Shown: positions 23,585 to 35,745, counted from the stretch's first letter. The stretch: 64,000 nucleotides of DNA from Diphasiastrum complanatum (GCA_029204225.1 CM055092.1:27884320-27948319); one strand, 5' to 3'. Notes: generated by a model not told the origin, from the sequence alone. Made by a program: numbers and translations.

Positions 23585-24110
23585 GTGCTTGCTGAAGTAA
23601 ACTATACCACTATTGAGAGAGAAGCATTGGCAATGGTCTATGCAGTACAACAACTACGACATTATTTATTAGGCCAGACCTTTGCTTTCTACACAGACCA
23701 TCAAACACTCCTGTATATCGTTAATAAGTCCTGTAAGACGGGAGGAATAGCTCGATGGCTACTAATTTTGGAGGAATTTAATTTCTGTATGCTGTTCGGA
23801 AAGGGTCCCAACATTTCATGGTGGATCACCTTTCCAGACTACCAAGTGCTGAAAAAGCAACTGCACCAGTCAACGATGATCTTCCTGATGCATGCCTTTT
23901 TCAGAGCGATGCCACACCCCTATGGGCTGAGGAGATCACTCGGTTTCTCACAACAGGCCGACTAAAAGAAGGCCTGAGTACAACAAAAAAAATTTTAAAA
24001 ATAAAAGCAGTGCCCTTTCAGTTAATTGCGGGACAACTTTACAAAAGGGGGGTTGATGGCATTATTCGACAATGTGCTTATGAATCTGAGATACGACAAA
24101 TAATATCTTA
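23585..24110 (+). pseudogene. Gypsy RNase H C-terminal part
   Basis: Begins in NYTTIEREALAMVYAVQQLR and continues with FYTDHQTLLYIVN. Then comes GKGPNIS, a one-base shift, and MVDHLSRLPSAEK, the usual end of RNase H. The N-terminal half with the first catalytic residues is deleted. The segment continues into the region before the integrase (LIAGQLYKRGVDGIIRQC). Confidence 0.88.
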
Positions 24111-25202
24111 GGCTCATGAGGGCATTGGAGGTGGCCACTTTTCTGTTGAAGCCATAGTGAAGATTATCCTTCGAGCAGGATTGTGGTGGCCATCTTGGTT
24201 TAAAGGCACGTTTGGTGTCATTAAATCATGTAATGTATGTCAAAGAACAAAGAAAAATACCAAAGCAGACTTCACGACTCCCATTATAGAAGGCGAAGCC
24301 TTCCATAGGTGGGGGATTGACTTTGTTGGACCCATCACTCCAGCAGCGAAACATACCCAAGCTCGATACATCCTCATAGCCACAGAATACGCCACTAAGT
24401 GGGTAGAGGCCCGAGCAATGAAGGACGTCAACGCAAAAACAGTTGCACGTTTTCTTTACAAAAACATTGTTACCCGTTTTGGCTATCCCATTGAGCTTGT
24501 TAGTGATAGCGGCACGCATTTTTTAAATGTTGTCATTGATAATCTCCTACGCCATTATCTTGTCTTTCACAAAAAAAGTACACCGTACTATCCTAGGTGT
24601 AATGGCCAGGCTGAATAAGCTAACAAGATGATCTGTAAAATTCTAACCAAGATAGTTGAAACCAGTCACTCTGATTGGTAAACAAAACTTTTCTTAGCTA
24701 TTTGGGCTTACCGCACCACCCCGAAGAAAGCCACTGGGTGGGTAACCCCTTTCCACCTAGTATACAGTCAAGAAGCGATAATGCCCGTAGAATTCTTAGT
24801 ACCTTCACTAAGAGTTACAGAGGCTTTTTCAACAGATCTCTGTGAAAAAGCTTCAATCGAACAACAAGTCAAAATCAGGCTATTTACGTTAGCCCAGTTA
24901 TGCGAGACAAGACTAATATCTTATTACGCACAACTAGTTAACAAACGACGCCAAAAAGCTTGCATGACCGTCACTTGCGCAATAAAGATCTACATTTAGG
25001 TGACCATGTACTTCTTTATACATCAAAGAAGCACCCTGGCAAGTTGAAGTTTAGAAGTGAAGGGCCATACGTTATTAACAAAATATTTCCTAATGGTGCA
25101 GTCCAGTTACAAACACTCGACGGGACACTCCTAGACACTGTCGTAAACGGTGGTCGTCTACGGCGGTACTACGAAGAGTTGTTTTTTGTTGACCCAATTT
25201 AG
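24111..25202 (+). pseudogene. Gypsy integrase
   Basis: The zinc-binding part reads AHEGIGGGHFS to CNVCQRTKK (HHCC type). The core contains the first Asp in GIDFVGPI, the second in VSDSGTHF and the Glu in CNGQAE, immediately followed by a stop at 24,618. The next piece ([29 protein letters not shown]) and the C-terminal domain (GDHVLLYTSKKHPGKLKF, GPYVINKIFPNGAVQL, NGGRLRRYYEE) follow after further stops and one frameshift. The three catalytic residues are still readable, but the gene is interrupted right after the Glu. Confidence 0.92.
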
Positions 25203-25204
25203 GA

Positions 25205-25580
25205 TCTTTTTCCTTGATAAAAAAAAAAGTGTTTTTAATATTATTTTATTCCTTTCCTTGTACATCTCGCCTATTGTTCACCTCGTTCCTTGTTTATACT
25301 TCATATCATTACTTATGTACATTCTATGCATTTTTTTCTTTTTCTTTTCTGTTCATACTCATGGGTCATGGGTGTTCTAGATTGACAACTGATAGGCTAC
25401 ACCTTAGGAAATCATTCTCACACTTCGGCCACCTCATCTCTGTCTCACTGGTATCTCAGAGTAACCAACATTCCTGGAGATACACCTCTTTTATAAGAAC
25501 TTCTACTCTGAACTACAGTCCTATTTTCCTTGGAGTTCTTCACTTGCATCAAACAGATCCATTTATGCATCATGAGATTT
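25205..25580. other. Post-pol spacer
   Basis: A run of ten A's near 25,218 and T/C-rich sequence follow the integrase stop. The long plus ORF through here (25,214-25,981) is created by low-complexity sequence and the minisatellite, and I do not call it a gene. Confidence 0.5.
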
Positions 25581-25585
25581 TTCTT

Positions 25586-25820
25586 AGATCTCGACTAGAG
25601 CCTTCCTTTAGATCTCGACCGAAGCGGCTATGTCAAATCTCAACCGACGCAGTTCCTTCAGATCTCGACCAGAGCGGCTCTATCAAATCTCGACCGAAGC
25701 AGTTCCTTCAGATCTCGACCGGAGCCTTCCTTCAGATCTCGACTAAAGCATTTCTATCAGATCTCGAACGAAGCAGTTCATTCAGATCTCGACCGGAGCC
25801 TTCCTTCGAATCTCGACTGG
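25586..25820 (+). repeat. Minisatellite, 24-26 bp units AGATCTCGACCG...
   Basis: About ten head-to-tail units. Each begins (A)AATCTCGACC or AGATCTCGACC and continues GAAGC or GGAGC plus CAGTTCCTTC, CTTCCTTC or GGCTCTATC. Two or three spacer variants alternate, suggesting higher-order duplication. The Bgl II site AGATCT recurs in most units. Confidence 0.9.
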
Positions 25821-26452
25821 AGGACATACATTTGAATTTTATGAACCGGCACGTCCCATCTCCCTTGCAACCAAACGACGGCGGCAATAAATGCCCTCTC
25901 ACCGAAGCCATTCGCACCTCAGCGAAGTGCGAAGCTAAAGCGTTTTCTGGCGATGATCTGCGGAGATCTTCCTACTCTTGAGACCGATCCTGGCGCTCAA
26001 CTGTTCAATCCATCCGTCATCATTTTCACACCATCTCACCATCGTTATCACTCCCTTATGAGCGCCATCACCGAAACCTTCAACACAAATGTCGCCGGAA
26101 GAATACCTTATATCTAAAGTTTTGCATGCTGAGGGGTAGTGTCACACGAGCACTTATCACGCTCTTGTCACACTATTGAACATCCTACAATTACAATCAC
26201 AAACCATACACCTTCAACTTGCTTCATCCTTGAAAGATACACATCCATAACATTAAAACCATTGTCAAACACCTCCACTTCTTCCTATTCCACTCGCCAT
26301 CTTCTTAACTTGACCTCACTCTATTAACCCACCTTTACTTCATCACCCACACCGCTCTACCCAACACAGCCATCTTCCACATAGCTCCCTTTCGAAACCC
26401 GTTCATACACCCCTCCCCCCACACTTTCTGAACCATTCTGCACCGCCACTTC

Positions 26453-26613
26453 CCATCTCAACCGGAGCCCCCCCCCCCCTTCAACACTCGACCGAAGTCC
26501 TCCTTTCACATCTCAACCAAAGCCACTCCATCATATCTCAACCGGAGCCCAACCCTTCACATCTCAACCGATGCCCTTTCCACTGTCTCAGCTCTCAACC
26601 GAAGCAGTTTTTT
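26453..26613 (+). repeat. Second, diverged block of the same minisatellite
   Basis: CATCTCAACCGGAGCCC, ACTCGACCGAAGTCC, CATCTCAACCAAAGCC, ATCTCAACCGGAGCCC, CATCTCAACCGATGCCC and CTCTCAACCGAAGCAG are variants of the unit at 25,586-25,820. The block includes a run of 12 C's and ends just before the start of the following ORF. Confidence 0.8.
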
Positions 26614-26642
26614 CAGAACCCTCCTTCTTCCATTTTCCAACC

Positions 26643-28096
26643 ATGTCGTCAAATCCCAGTTCAAGTTCAGATGATCCCAAAGCAAGCAAGCTCGACATCC
26701 AGCTATGCAAGCTTGACCTTATAGAGATGCAGACCTGGTACCAGCAGGCTGAGTCCTTCTTCAAGGAAATTGAATTTCAGATCCCTGTCTTGACAGGTTA
26801 TCAAAACCCCTATCTGGTACACATGGCATATGCCAATTATCATACCACGGCAAGATCATGTTAGGTCATAGTTCCCCCTATCAGGAATTATGTCTATAAC
26901 GTATCCTTTGTGGCAGCTGACTTGCAACCTTATGGTTTTCCACGAGGGCCGAACACTGTCACACGGACACTCCAGAAGATAGAGCAAATGACATATTTCA
27001 AATATATTGATCCCTCTGTGACCAAGTGGAAGAACAAGGATGGGTACAGGCTGGAAGCAATCAACGACAAGCAACTTCAAGCAGCATGTGCATATCTCAC
27101 CAGATGCACACAAAAGCCTCAAATGAACATGTTGAGAGTACCCATGTCCCTGTTTCACATGATGGCAGATTCACGACTGCATGCCCAAAACCTCTATGAT
27201 TGGGCACAATTTGCTTCGAATTGTCTTCATGAGTGCATTAAGCACAAGCAGCCTCTCACAATATTAGGATATCTGATGACAGATATCACTCTGCATCAAG
27301 TACAAAATGGGCCAAAGCTCCAACAACAACTGCAGCTTGCGGACAAGGCATGGGATATTCCCATTGAACACAAGAAGCCCAAGCATGCAAGGACAACTTC
27401 ACCATCGGGGTCCCAGGTCAAACGAGTCAACACCAGTATCCTCCCTCTGGTACACAAGCCAAGAGGCCTACCCCAAAATCCACAAGTAGCTGCAACCTCC
27501 GGAGCTCAACATGCAGATAACTCAAGGGCTCAGTTGTCAGGTACACGGCAACAACGAAGACAAGAGAAGCTTTTAGCTGGGAGCACATCACCGGTGGGAT
27601 CAGTTTCACATGGTTCCACGTCAGATGGTGGAAGCTCGTCCACAACATCACAACAACACTCATCACCCTCACATGTCATCGATGGGGGTGATGGAGCAAC
27701 TACATCCACACTGGCACCTGACACGACAGTACCTCAAGTCCCAAGTCAGCCAGATGAAGCCACCACCCTACCCACACTGATTACAATGCCAATGCCACCA
27801 ACATCACCACTGGCACAAGTTTGGGAGGGGGAGGAGTGGGGATATCCAGTCCCCAAGACACAAGAGCAGCCCACCAGTCACAAGATCAACAATCACAGGC
27901 CCAGCCAGTCCACATATTGGACACATCTCAATATTTTGATGCTGTGGACCTAATGGAGATAAGCGACGATGAACCAGAAAAGGGGAAGCAGCCAGGAAGA
28001 AGTCAGACACCTCCACCTCCACCTCCATCTTCAGTTCTAACACCACGCCTATTTTTTGGTTTAGCCTCACCATCCCACACCCCAAATCAGTACTAG
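26643..28096 (+). pseudogene. Additional ORF after gypsy pol, copy 2
   Basis: Starts at ATG 26,643 (MSSNPSSSSDDPKASKLD). A stop near 26,862 is followed by a frame open from before 26,910 to 27,953, and a frameshift near the end leads to the frame ending at 28,096. Recognisable parts: an N-terminal helix-rich section (LIEMQTWYQQAESFFKEIEF), a core with WKNKDGYRLEAINDKQL and MLRVPMSLFHMMADSR to YDWAQFASNC to ILGYLMTDI, then a Ser/Thr/Gln/Pro-rich tail (from about 27,390) ending in LMEISDDEPEKGK. No zinc knuckle, RT or integrase motif. It shares the start and the W-x-N-x-D-G-Y-x-x-E-A-I block with the broken gene at 1-2415. It is sense to pol and could be a variable 3' ORF of Athila/Tat elements, or an older insertion. 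Function unknown. Confidence 0.6.
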
Positions 28097-28099
28097 CTA

Positions 28100-28750
28100 G
28101 GAAGATAGTGAGTAACTATGTGAGCCTACATGGTGTATCCCAAAGAAGGAATGACCATGTAGGAGCTAGTAACATTTTCTTGAATAGTTGTAATAAATGT
28201 AGACCCCCCTTAAAATAGTAAGAGTGAGCCACCTTTTGATGGTGACCTCTAGTGGAAGGGCAAATTCCACATGTAATTTCTAATTTAGTGGAATTGCCAC
28301 ATGGGCTCCACATGGACAGCCTTCTTGCTTATTTAAGGGCCCACCCCTCTCGTGAGGGAGCTTTTGATTGTATTTTCAAGCTCTCTTGAGCTAATAAAGA
28401 GGATCCTCCACGAGTTCTTGAAGATCACTAAGCTCCTTGTTCATGGCAATGATCTTGAGTGATATTTCTATGAGCATGTTTGATTCCTTGCTTGTGGATT
28501 AACTAGGTCCTTGTTTCTTGTTCTTACTTAGTTGTGGATTAGCTTCAGTTCTTGCTTGTGGAATTTTGTAGAAATCAGCATTCAAGTAAACTATAGAGGC
28601 TAGAAATGTGGTGTAAATCTCGCATAGTCTTGACATTCTAGTTCTTGATGTTCTTGGATAATCTAGGCATCAAGTAATGTGTGTTTCTTGATTCTTAGAT
28701 TGTTAAATGCTGCTAGGAATCTTGTTTCTTGTTTTAGTTTCAGTAGCTAA
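28100..28750 (+). repeat. LTR-like promoter region
   Basis: The sequence has a TATA-like TTATTTAAGGGCCC at about 28,328 and, some 65 bp later, AATAAAG at about 28,394. This is the compact promoter/poly(A) arrangement of an LTR. It lies directly after the additional ORF and may be the 3' LTR of the gypsy element. A duplicate that would prove this was not found. Confidence 0.35.
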
Positions 28751-29026
28751 TCTAGTTCTTGATTGTTCTTTGATTCAGTAGTTAGTAGTAGGATCGCTCT
28801 CTGTGCTGAACGTTGATCTGCTTGAGCTGTAGATGGTTGCATGGCTAGTGTATGCATGTAGCTGAGTATCGGATTTGAGTTACCCACTGACAGGCTAGGA
28901 AATACATAATGCATCCTTGAATATTGCTTATGCTCTGTAACCATTCTAATAAGAAGAGTAATCACAAAGAACCATAACAACAAAAGTAATCCAAGAGAGA
29001 TAACCAACAAAAAGAGAGAAAAATGT

Positions 29027-29053
29027 GTTCACAGATTCAGTGAATCTGTGAAC
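29027..29053. repeat. Perfect 13-bp inverted repeat with 1-nt spacer
   Basis: GTTCACAGATTCA and its exact complement TGAATCTGTGAAC flank a single G. It lies immediately beside the broken end of copia C (about 29,060). Confidence 0.9.
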
Positions 29054-29059
29054 AAAGAA

Positions 29060-30518
29060 CTAGTTCTTACTCCTTCCTTTATGCTTGTCTTTGACAAAGA
29101 GGGCTTTGTCACTTCTACCATGCTTGAGTTTGTTCATCCTGGAGAGTTTATAGCTTTGTCTAGATTCTTCAAAAATAAGAATTCCTTGGAGAGTTTCTAG
29201 ATTAGGCAACTCCTCCTTAATAGCAAAAGACTGAACAAGATTATCATAGTCATCTCTCAAGCCATTCAGTATGACTTGAACTAGCTCATCTTGGTTAATA
29301 GTAACACCAACACAGGAAAGCTCTCTATGTAGAAATTAACTCTCAGAACATAGTTAGATGCACTCTCTTCACTTCTTTGGAAACTTTGGAAAAATTGATT
29401 CCTAAGAGTGAGTATTCTAGAAGTATTATTTGCTTCATAGGTGGTCTTTAGTGCATCCCAAGCTTCTTTGGCTGTAGTGCAAGATCCTATCTCTCTCAAA
29501 GTTCATTAGATACATTCATCTTAATGAAATGTAGAGCCATTCTAGCTCTTTTCTTATATTTAAGAATTTCAGCCTGTGCTTGAGGCTCCTCCTCAACACC
29601 AAGCACAATATCCATAACATCCTGGAGTATCAAAATAGACTCCATTCTGAACTTCTAAATTGAGTAATTAGAAGTGTTTAGTCTTTCACTGGCTTCTAGA
29701 AGATATCCTCCTTGAGATGCCATTTTAATGAAGACTTCTTAGTTATTGGACTACAATATGTTTGAGCTTGTTCCAATCAGACTTAAAGTTGTCGCTCTCT
29801 TTCACTATAGGTATTTTCAAGGATGTACTACCTTCCTATGTGAAACACTTGCAACTGTATTTGAGATGACTCTCAAATATTCCACAAGACAAGTTATCTA
29901 GATCAGACACACAAAGTGGATTGAGACACTTTGGCTAGTTTGAATCCTACTTTTGGCACATGTGAAATGCTTCAAAAGAAAACACAATTGACTCTCAGAA
30001 GGCTCAAAATGTGTTCATTACTTCAAACTTAGTCATGATCTTCAGTTTCTTGTGTAGGATGGTCAAAACAATGGATTCAGAACAAAGCAAGATTGAATCA
30101 AATCAAAATGCTGTCACTCGGATTTTGGACCTATCCCTATCCTCTTTAAGAGCTTATAACTCTTGCTAGACACATCAGATTGATTTGGTTTTAGTTTCTA
30201 TAGAAAGTATAGATTCATAAGTTTTCCATCAAGCTATAACACTACTATCTTTGGATCTATAGGCAAGGAGAACAAAGGGACTGAAAATCTCTGATTTTCA
30301 CATGTGCGAAATTCCAGAATTCCGTACTACCACATTTTAGGTCTGAAAATTCAGTTCCAATCCGATTTAATCCAAATACACTTTAGAGAAAGGTGAGAAA
30401 AAATGCAAAACTGCTTTTTGCTTGAATTAGCTCTCAATTTCTTGTACAATCAAAGATGTTAGCATGCAAAGCTTAATTTGGCTCTGATACCAAGACAAAA
30501 TTTCCAGAATTCACACGT
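29060..30518 (-). mobile_element. Copia C, 5' fragment (same family as copia B)
   Basis: Right to left: a ~25-bp LTR stub (30,493-30,518), a PBS at 30,479-30,492 (complement of TGGCTCTGATACCA), a ~750-bp leader similar to that of copia B, and gag from ATG 29,723 (MASQGGYLLEASERL). Gag pieces follow: EIGSCTTAKEAWDALKTTYE, ELPNLETLQGIL, SRMNKLKHGRSDKALFVKD. It ends at GRSKN, shortly before where the zinc knuckle would be. Everything downstream is missing. Stops and frame changes near 29,280-29,500 make it dead. Confidence 0.9.
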
Positions 30519-30519
30519 C

Positions 30520-31895
30520 ATCTTCACTCTTATTCCTTCACTCAACTTATCAATGATTCACCTTCATATGCAGAGCTCGTCTTCTCTCATATGTCGGTCC
30601 AAGTGCAGGGGCTTGGTTGGTTGCACTGTCGGAAAGTGGTGTGCTAAAGATAGGTCTAGTTTGAAAAGAAAATGAACTTGGAGAAGAAACGAATGAAAAT
30701 AATTCGAGTGTCTAGAAAGAAAACTTTTCGTGTATGGCGGAATAAACTATCTTCCTCTTTCACAATGCATGACTACGCCTACTAATCTGAGTCGACATTT
30801 GTTGAATACTATTGAAGTTCAAATGGCCTAATCTGAAATGCCAAAGCATATGAGATGATTCGGAAGTTGAGGTGTGAAGAGCTGGAGTTGCATAGATAAA
30901 GAAGCCTCAAACTGCAAAATCAATTTAGACAAGGTGATGAGTGGCTGGCGCAGATGATTTTGATGTAGCATGCAGCTGACAATCTGTGTGAATGCAGTAA
31001 GGGTGCTGACTTTTATCTCAACTCACAAGATAGTGAGATCTAGGCTCGAACTCTAATTGTGGCATGAGCTATGTCTAATGGATTAATTACCAATCACCAC
31101 TAATTAGGAGATATCCAAAAGTTTTTGGATAGTAGCGTTGAAGTAGATCATAAGATTTCACCCCCTCACCCAGTATATTCACGGTCCAGGAATTGGCAGC
31201 ATGCGAGACATCTGATTAGAGCCAGAGGTAATCATAAACCCCAGTTCGCAATTTTCAGGGCTTTACAAACTTTCAAAGAGCATATCGAATGATCTAGCCG
31301 TAAGATGAAGTTTATGTAAAAAGCAAAAATGGTTGGAATTGTCTTGTCTAAATTCTAACTGACGCGATTGTGCAGATTTAATCATAATCAAAAGATATAA
31401 GTGTTTTTATGTAGCAGCCTACAGAATTAGAATCTAGCTCTTTGTCTCCTATAGCAGAACATTTGAGGCAACAAGGTTGAACGCTACTATGCATTTAAGA
31501 TCTCTGACTTGGCAGCAAAGGAGCAACAGTAGAGCTTTCAACACAGTTCCTGTTGTTGGTCTTTTAGAGTTTTGGTGGGCATTTTTGTTCAGGTAAGTCC
31601 TTCGGAATCTAATGCAAAAGGTTTACAACGGCCGACGACTCCACCAAGGTTAACGACATTCTGTGTGAAGAAAAATCAGAAAATATATTAAAAATCTCAA
31701 TTTAGCTGATGAGGTGTCCATCACAGGGATCCCTTTGACAGTTGTTCTCATGGCTTTGGACATCTCTCAACTTCATCCTTTGAGTCACAAACAACCTGCT
31801 TTCACTATCTCTCCTCCTCCAGACTCCCCTCCTCATTCGCATCAGGCTGTGTTTTTTGCTAATGTTTTCACGCTTGCCCCAACACCCTCTGTTCT
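30520..31895. other. Unassigned sequence
   Basis: No coding motif or duplicated sequence recognised over ~1.4 kb between copia C and the small LTR element. Confidence 0.4.
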
Positions 31896-32727
31896 TGTGG
31901 AAATCTACAAAATTGGACCAAGAATGGATTCTAAAATAATCCACAAGAGTGATTGGATGTTAGATACAATTGATCTATCAATCTACATGAGATTAGATCA
32001 ATCTAGATCAAATTTAGATGAGAAAATCTAACAAGAACAATCATAAATGAAACGAAATTGTACTTGCTAGTTTCACATGTGTGAAAACATGTCAGAGTAT
32101 GAGCTCCAGCCTGAAATCAAACTACAATATGATAAGAACTCAAAACTATCAAGAAAAATCAAGACAAATGATGAAATTGACAAGAATTGCCTCCAAAACC
32201 TAGATTGGTGTTTCTTGTTGATTATGGCCAAATGTGGCTCTATATATACAAAAAGTGAGATCTCGTGGTACTGATCATCCCTTTGATCTCACATGTGTGA
32301 GGGTGCTTTGTCATGTGATGATTCATCATGCAAAATTGACACTTGGACAAAACCTCTATTTTGAGCACTTTTGGTCCATTTTTCTACTATATAGAGAACT
32401 AGTGAAAACTCTTCTAGAAGTGCAAATTTGAATTCCTCAGCCTATTCCACATGTGTGAGAAGACCTCTACACATGGGATTTGACACCTAATCTCATGATA
32501 TGGCTTCATGCAATCTCTAGATTGATGTCATGTGGTATATGGCTAAAAAACATGATTTTGGCCTTTTTAGCCAATAGAACCTGACTTAAATTATATGTAC
32601 AAGTTATGTGATTGTACTACATGAAAAGTACATTTATTTTACACGTGGAAACAGGCTCCACACATGTGTAATCATCCTATATACATAGATTTGGCCTTGA
32701 CCAAGCATAATTTTTGCATTTTTCACA
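31896..32727 (-). repeat. Left (3') LTR of the small element
   Basis: In minus orientation it begins TGTGAAAAATGC and ends GATTTCCACA. It contains CACATGTG palindromes near 32,071, 32,289, 32,449 and 32,661. The short plus ORFs within are chance. Confidence 0.65.
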
Positions 32728-33311
32728 GTTCTCCCTTTGGCCAGCTCTTCCCATGGAACTGTTGCCCCCTCGCTTGGTTGTGAACCTCCTTTGATCCTTG
32801 TTGCATTGCCTTATCAACCCCTAGAAGGGTGTCTTTGCCATGCTTGTGGTCATTTCTTCTTGTCTTGCGCTGCTTTAGTCATCTCAAGATCACCCTCCTC
32901 TCTCAGCACCCCATTTGCCCTCTGTTTCAGCTTGGTCTTGGATTTCTTCCCTTGATGTCCTCGGTGCTTTTCACTTGGGCTTCCCTCGTCCAAGGCTCTA
33001 CTTTCATATTCCCCTTGCTCTCCATCATGAAACTCAACTTGATATGAATCTTCCTCTTGATCGCTTGGCTATTGACCCCTTTGACATTGCGGCTTGGAAT
33101 CTGTTTCTTCTTTCTCCACTTTGGTGTCTAGGCCTCCCTCTGAGGGGTGGAGATGTTGGTCATAGCGAAACTCGTGCTCGCCTTCGTCACTTTCTATCTG
33201 GGAAACGCTTCATGATGAACACTTTTCCCGTTGTCAGTAGGCACTTGTTGCTCACAACTCATAGGACTCTCAACCTCAACGCTCTCCACCTCTCCACCGT
33301 CGCCTTCGTCG
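32728..33311 (-). pseudogene. Interior of the small LTR element: acidic gag-like reading
   Basis: On the minus strand a charged, Glu/Lys-rich frame can be followed in pieces (e.g. SDEGEHEFRYDQHL, QGEYESRALDEGSPSEKHRG, KSKTKLKQRANG), broken by stops. Another frame (GCDEGDGGEVESVEVESPM) continues, across the copia B insertion site, from a frame at 39,609-39,680. I recognise no domain. It may be a remnant of a gag or linker region. Confidence 0.4.
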
Positions 33312-33316
33312 CACCC

Positions 33317-34101
33317 TGTTAAAATTGAAAAACAATCCATATTGATTTCTTGGCTTGCTACAAATGTTGTACCATGCAAGTATGTAGCTCACTAATGCAA
33401 AATGCCAAGTTTGGCCTACATAGAACTCGAGCTACTTGGTTATGTATTATCTAGTTTGATAAATGATAGTTTGTAGACATAGAATTAGCATGATTATGCT
33501 TGTAGAAACTCGTGGCAATTCACATGCATTGATTGTAAGTGATCCACAGTGACATGCAAGGCATGCACAAAGCTTAATGGACACATGCATGATGATTTGG
33601 ACATTTCTAGTTAGAACTAGTACACTTGCAAAAAGTTGGTAGAATTTCATGCATGACAAGTGACAAATGTCACATAGACTCTAGATTTCACTTTAGATGT
33701 CATTTTGGAATGGATGGATGTGGTTCTACCTCGAGCTACCTCAAACTCCATAAATATGTGTAGCTCTCCACACAATCAATGATGAAGGACCAAAGTTTTG
33801 TAACTATCTCATGCCATTTTGGATTTAAACTAATATTGCTTGTTATCTCTCTAGCTTTCTCTCTCTAACTCGTGTTGAGGCTACTGCTCATACACTGAAA
33901 TCTTGTACTTTTATTCATTCTTTGATTCATTGCTATTATATTCTGTTGATTAGCATGCTAGATTGTGAATTAGCCATTTCTTTTGAACTACATCTTGTTG
34001 ATCAATCTAGAATCAGTTTATAGTGCCAATCACAAAGCTTAATCAAGATCAATCACTCTTGTGGACATTTTCCACACGTGTGATTTCTGGAAATTTTGTC
34101 A
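33317..34101 (+). repeat. 5' LTR of copia B
   Basis: 785 bp, TG...CA, nearly identical to 38,836-39,608. A CACACGTGTG palindrome lies at about 34,074, close to the PBS. Confidence 0.95.
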
Positions 34102-34870
34102 TGGTATCAGAGCCTCATTAAGGTTTGCATACTAACAACTCTGATTGTACAAGAAACTGAGAGCTAAATCAAGCAAAAAAACAGTTTTGCACTTTTTCTA
34201 ACCTTTCTTTGAAGTGTATTTGGATCAAATTGGACTTGAACTGAATTTTTAGACCTGAATTGAGGTAGTACGGAATTTTGGAATTCCGCACGTGTGAAAA
34301 TCAGATATTTTTAGTCCCTTTGTTCTCCTTACTTGTAGATCCAAAGATAGCAGTGTTATAGCTTGATGGAAAGTATTTGATCTGTATTTCCATAAAGATT
34401 GAAACCAAATCAATCTGATGTGTCTAGCAAGAGTTATAAGCTCTTAAAGAGGATAGGTATAGGTCCTAAATCTGAGTGACAACATTTTGATTTGATTCAA
34501 TTATACTTTGTTCTGAGTCCATTGTTTTGAGCATCCAACACAAGAAACTATAGATGAAGACTGAGTTTGAAGTATTTGAACACCCTTTGAGCCTTCTGAG
34601 TGTCAATAGTGTTTTCTTTTGAAGCATTTCACACGTGCCAAAAGTAGGATTCAAACCAGCCAAAGTGTCTCAAACCAGTTTTTGTGTCTGATCTAGATAA
34701 CTTGTCTTGTGGAATATTTGAGATTCATCTCAAATATAGTTGCAAGTGTTCCACATAGGAAGGTAGTTCAACCTTGAAAATACCTATATTGAAAGAGAGC
34801 AGCAACTCTAAGTCTGATAGGAACAAGCTCCAACATATCTCAATCCAATAACTAAGAAGTCTTCATTATA

Positions 34871-35745
34871 ATGGCATCTCAAGGAGGATATCTTCTAGAA
34901 GCCAGTGAAAGACTAAACACTTCTAATTACTCAATTTGGAAGTTAAGAATGGAGTCTGTTTTGATACTCTAGGATGTTATGGATATTGTGCTTGGTGTTG
35001 AGGAGGAGCCTCAAGCACAGGTTGAAATTCCTAAATATAAGAAGAGAGCTAGAATGGCTCTACATTTCATTAAGATAAATGTATCTAATGAAATTTTGAG
35101 AGAGATAGGATCTTGCACTATAGCCAAAGAAGCTTGGGATGCACTAAAGACCATCTATGAAACAAAGAATACTTCTAGAATACTCACTCTTAGGAATTAG
35201 ATTTTTCAAAGTTTCCAAAGAAGTGAAGAGAATGCATCTAACTATGTTCTGAGAGCTAAAGATTTACATAGAGAGCTTTCCTGTGTTTGTGTTACCATTA
35301 ACCAAGTTGAGCTAGTTCAAGTCATACTGAATGGTTGAGAGATGGCTATGATAATCTTGTTCAGTTTTTTGCTATTAAGGAGGAGTTACCTAATCTAGAA
35401 ACTCTCCAAGGAATTCTTATTTCTGAAGAATCTAAACAAAGCTATAAACTCTCCAGGATGAACAAACTTGAACATGGTGGAAGTGGCAAAGCCCTCTTTG
35501 TCAAAGACATGCCAAAAGGAAGGAGTAAGAACCAATTCTCTCAAGCATACAGCAAATACAAAGCCAAAGATCGAGATCAAGATGGTAAAGAGGATGAAAC
35601 AGCTCATCCCTCTAACTCAAAAACCAAGAAGAAGCAAGTGAAGTGCTTCTTCTGTGGCAAAAAGGAGCACTATGTCTCTAATTGCTTCAAGAAGAAAAAC
35701 CAACTCAAGCAAGCTAATATCTCCAAAGAGATTGAAGAAGATTTT
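34871..35745 (+). pseudogene. Copia B gag
   Basis: ATG 34,871 (MASQGGYLLEASERLNTSNY) with the copia capsid pattern: IWKLRMESVL, KEAWDALKTIYETKNTSR, ELVQVILNG. Stops lie at about 34,970 and 35,198, with a shift at 35,335. The frame 35,335-36,504 then runs through ELPNLETLQGILISEESKQS to an intact zinc knuckle (CFFCGKKEHYVSNC, CX2CX4HX4C) at about 35,646. Confidence 0.93.

Larger units (their letters stand above)
20532..28750 (+). mobile_element. Athila/Tat-like Ty3/gypsy element with an ORF after pol
   Basis: The order gag knuckle - protease - RT - RNase H - integrase is gypsy-type. The integrase C-terminus has no chromodomain. The integrase core wording (IATEYATKWVEA) and the long 3' region with a further sense ORF point to the Athila/Tat group by my recollection of those lineages. 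The 3' limit is uncertain: LTR-like sequence at 28.1-28.75 kb may be its 3' LTR, but no matching 5' LTR was identified. Confidence 0.6.

Noticed and set aside
25214-25981. 255-codon plus ORF
   Set aside because: Its residues come from T-rich sequence and from the 24-26-bp minisatellite (repeated SRPEPSF-type peptides); no domain and no plausible start context.
32829-33322. Plus ORFs of 72 and 135 codons inside the small LTR element
   Set aside because: They are antisense to the element's own strand, defined by PBS and LTR orientation, and overlap each other in different frames.
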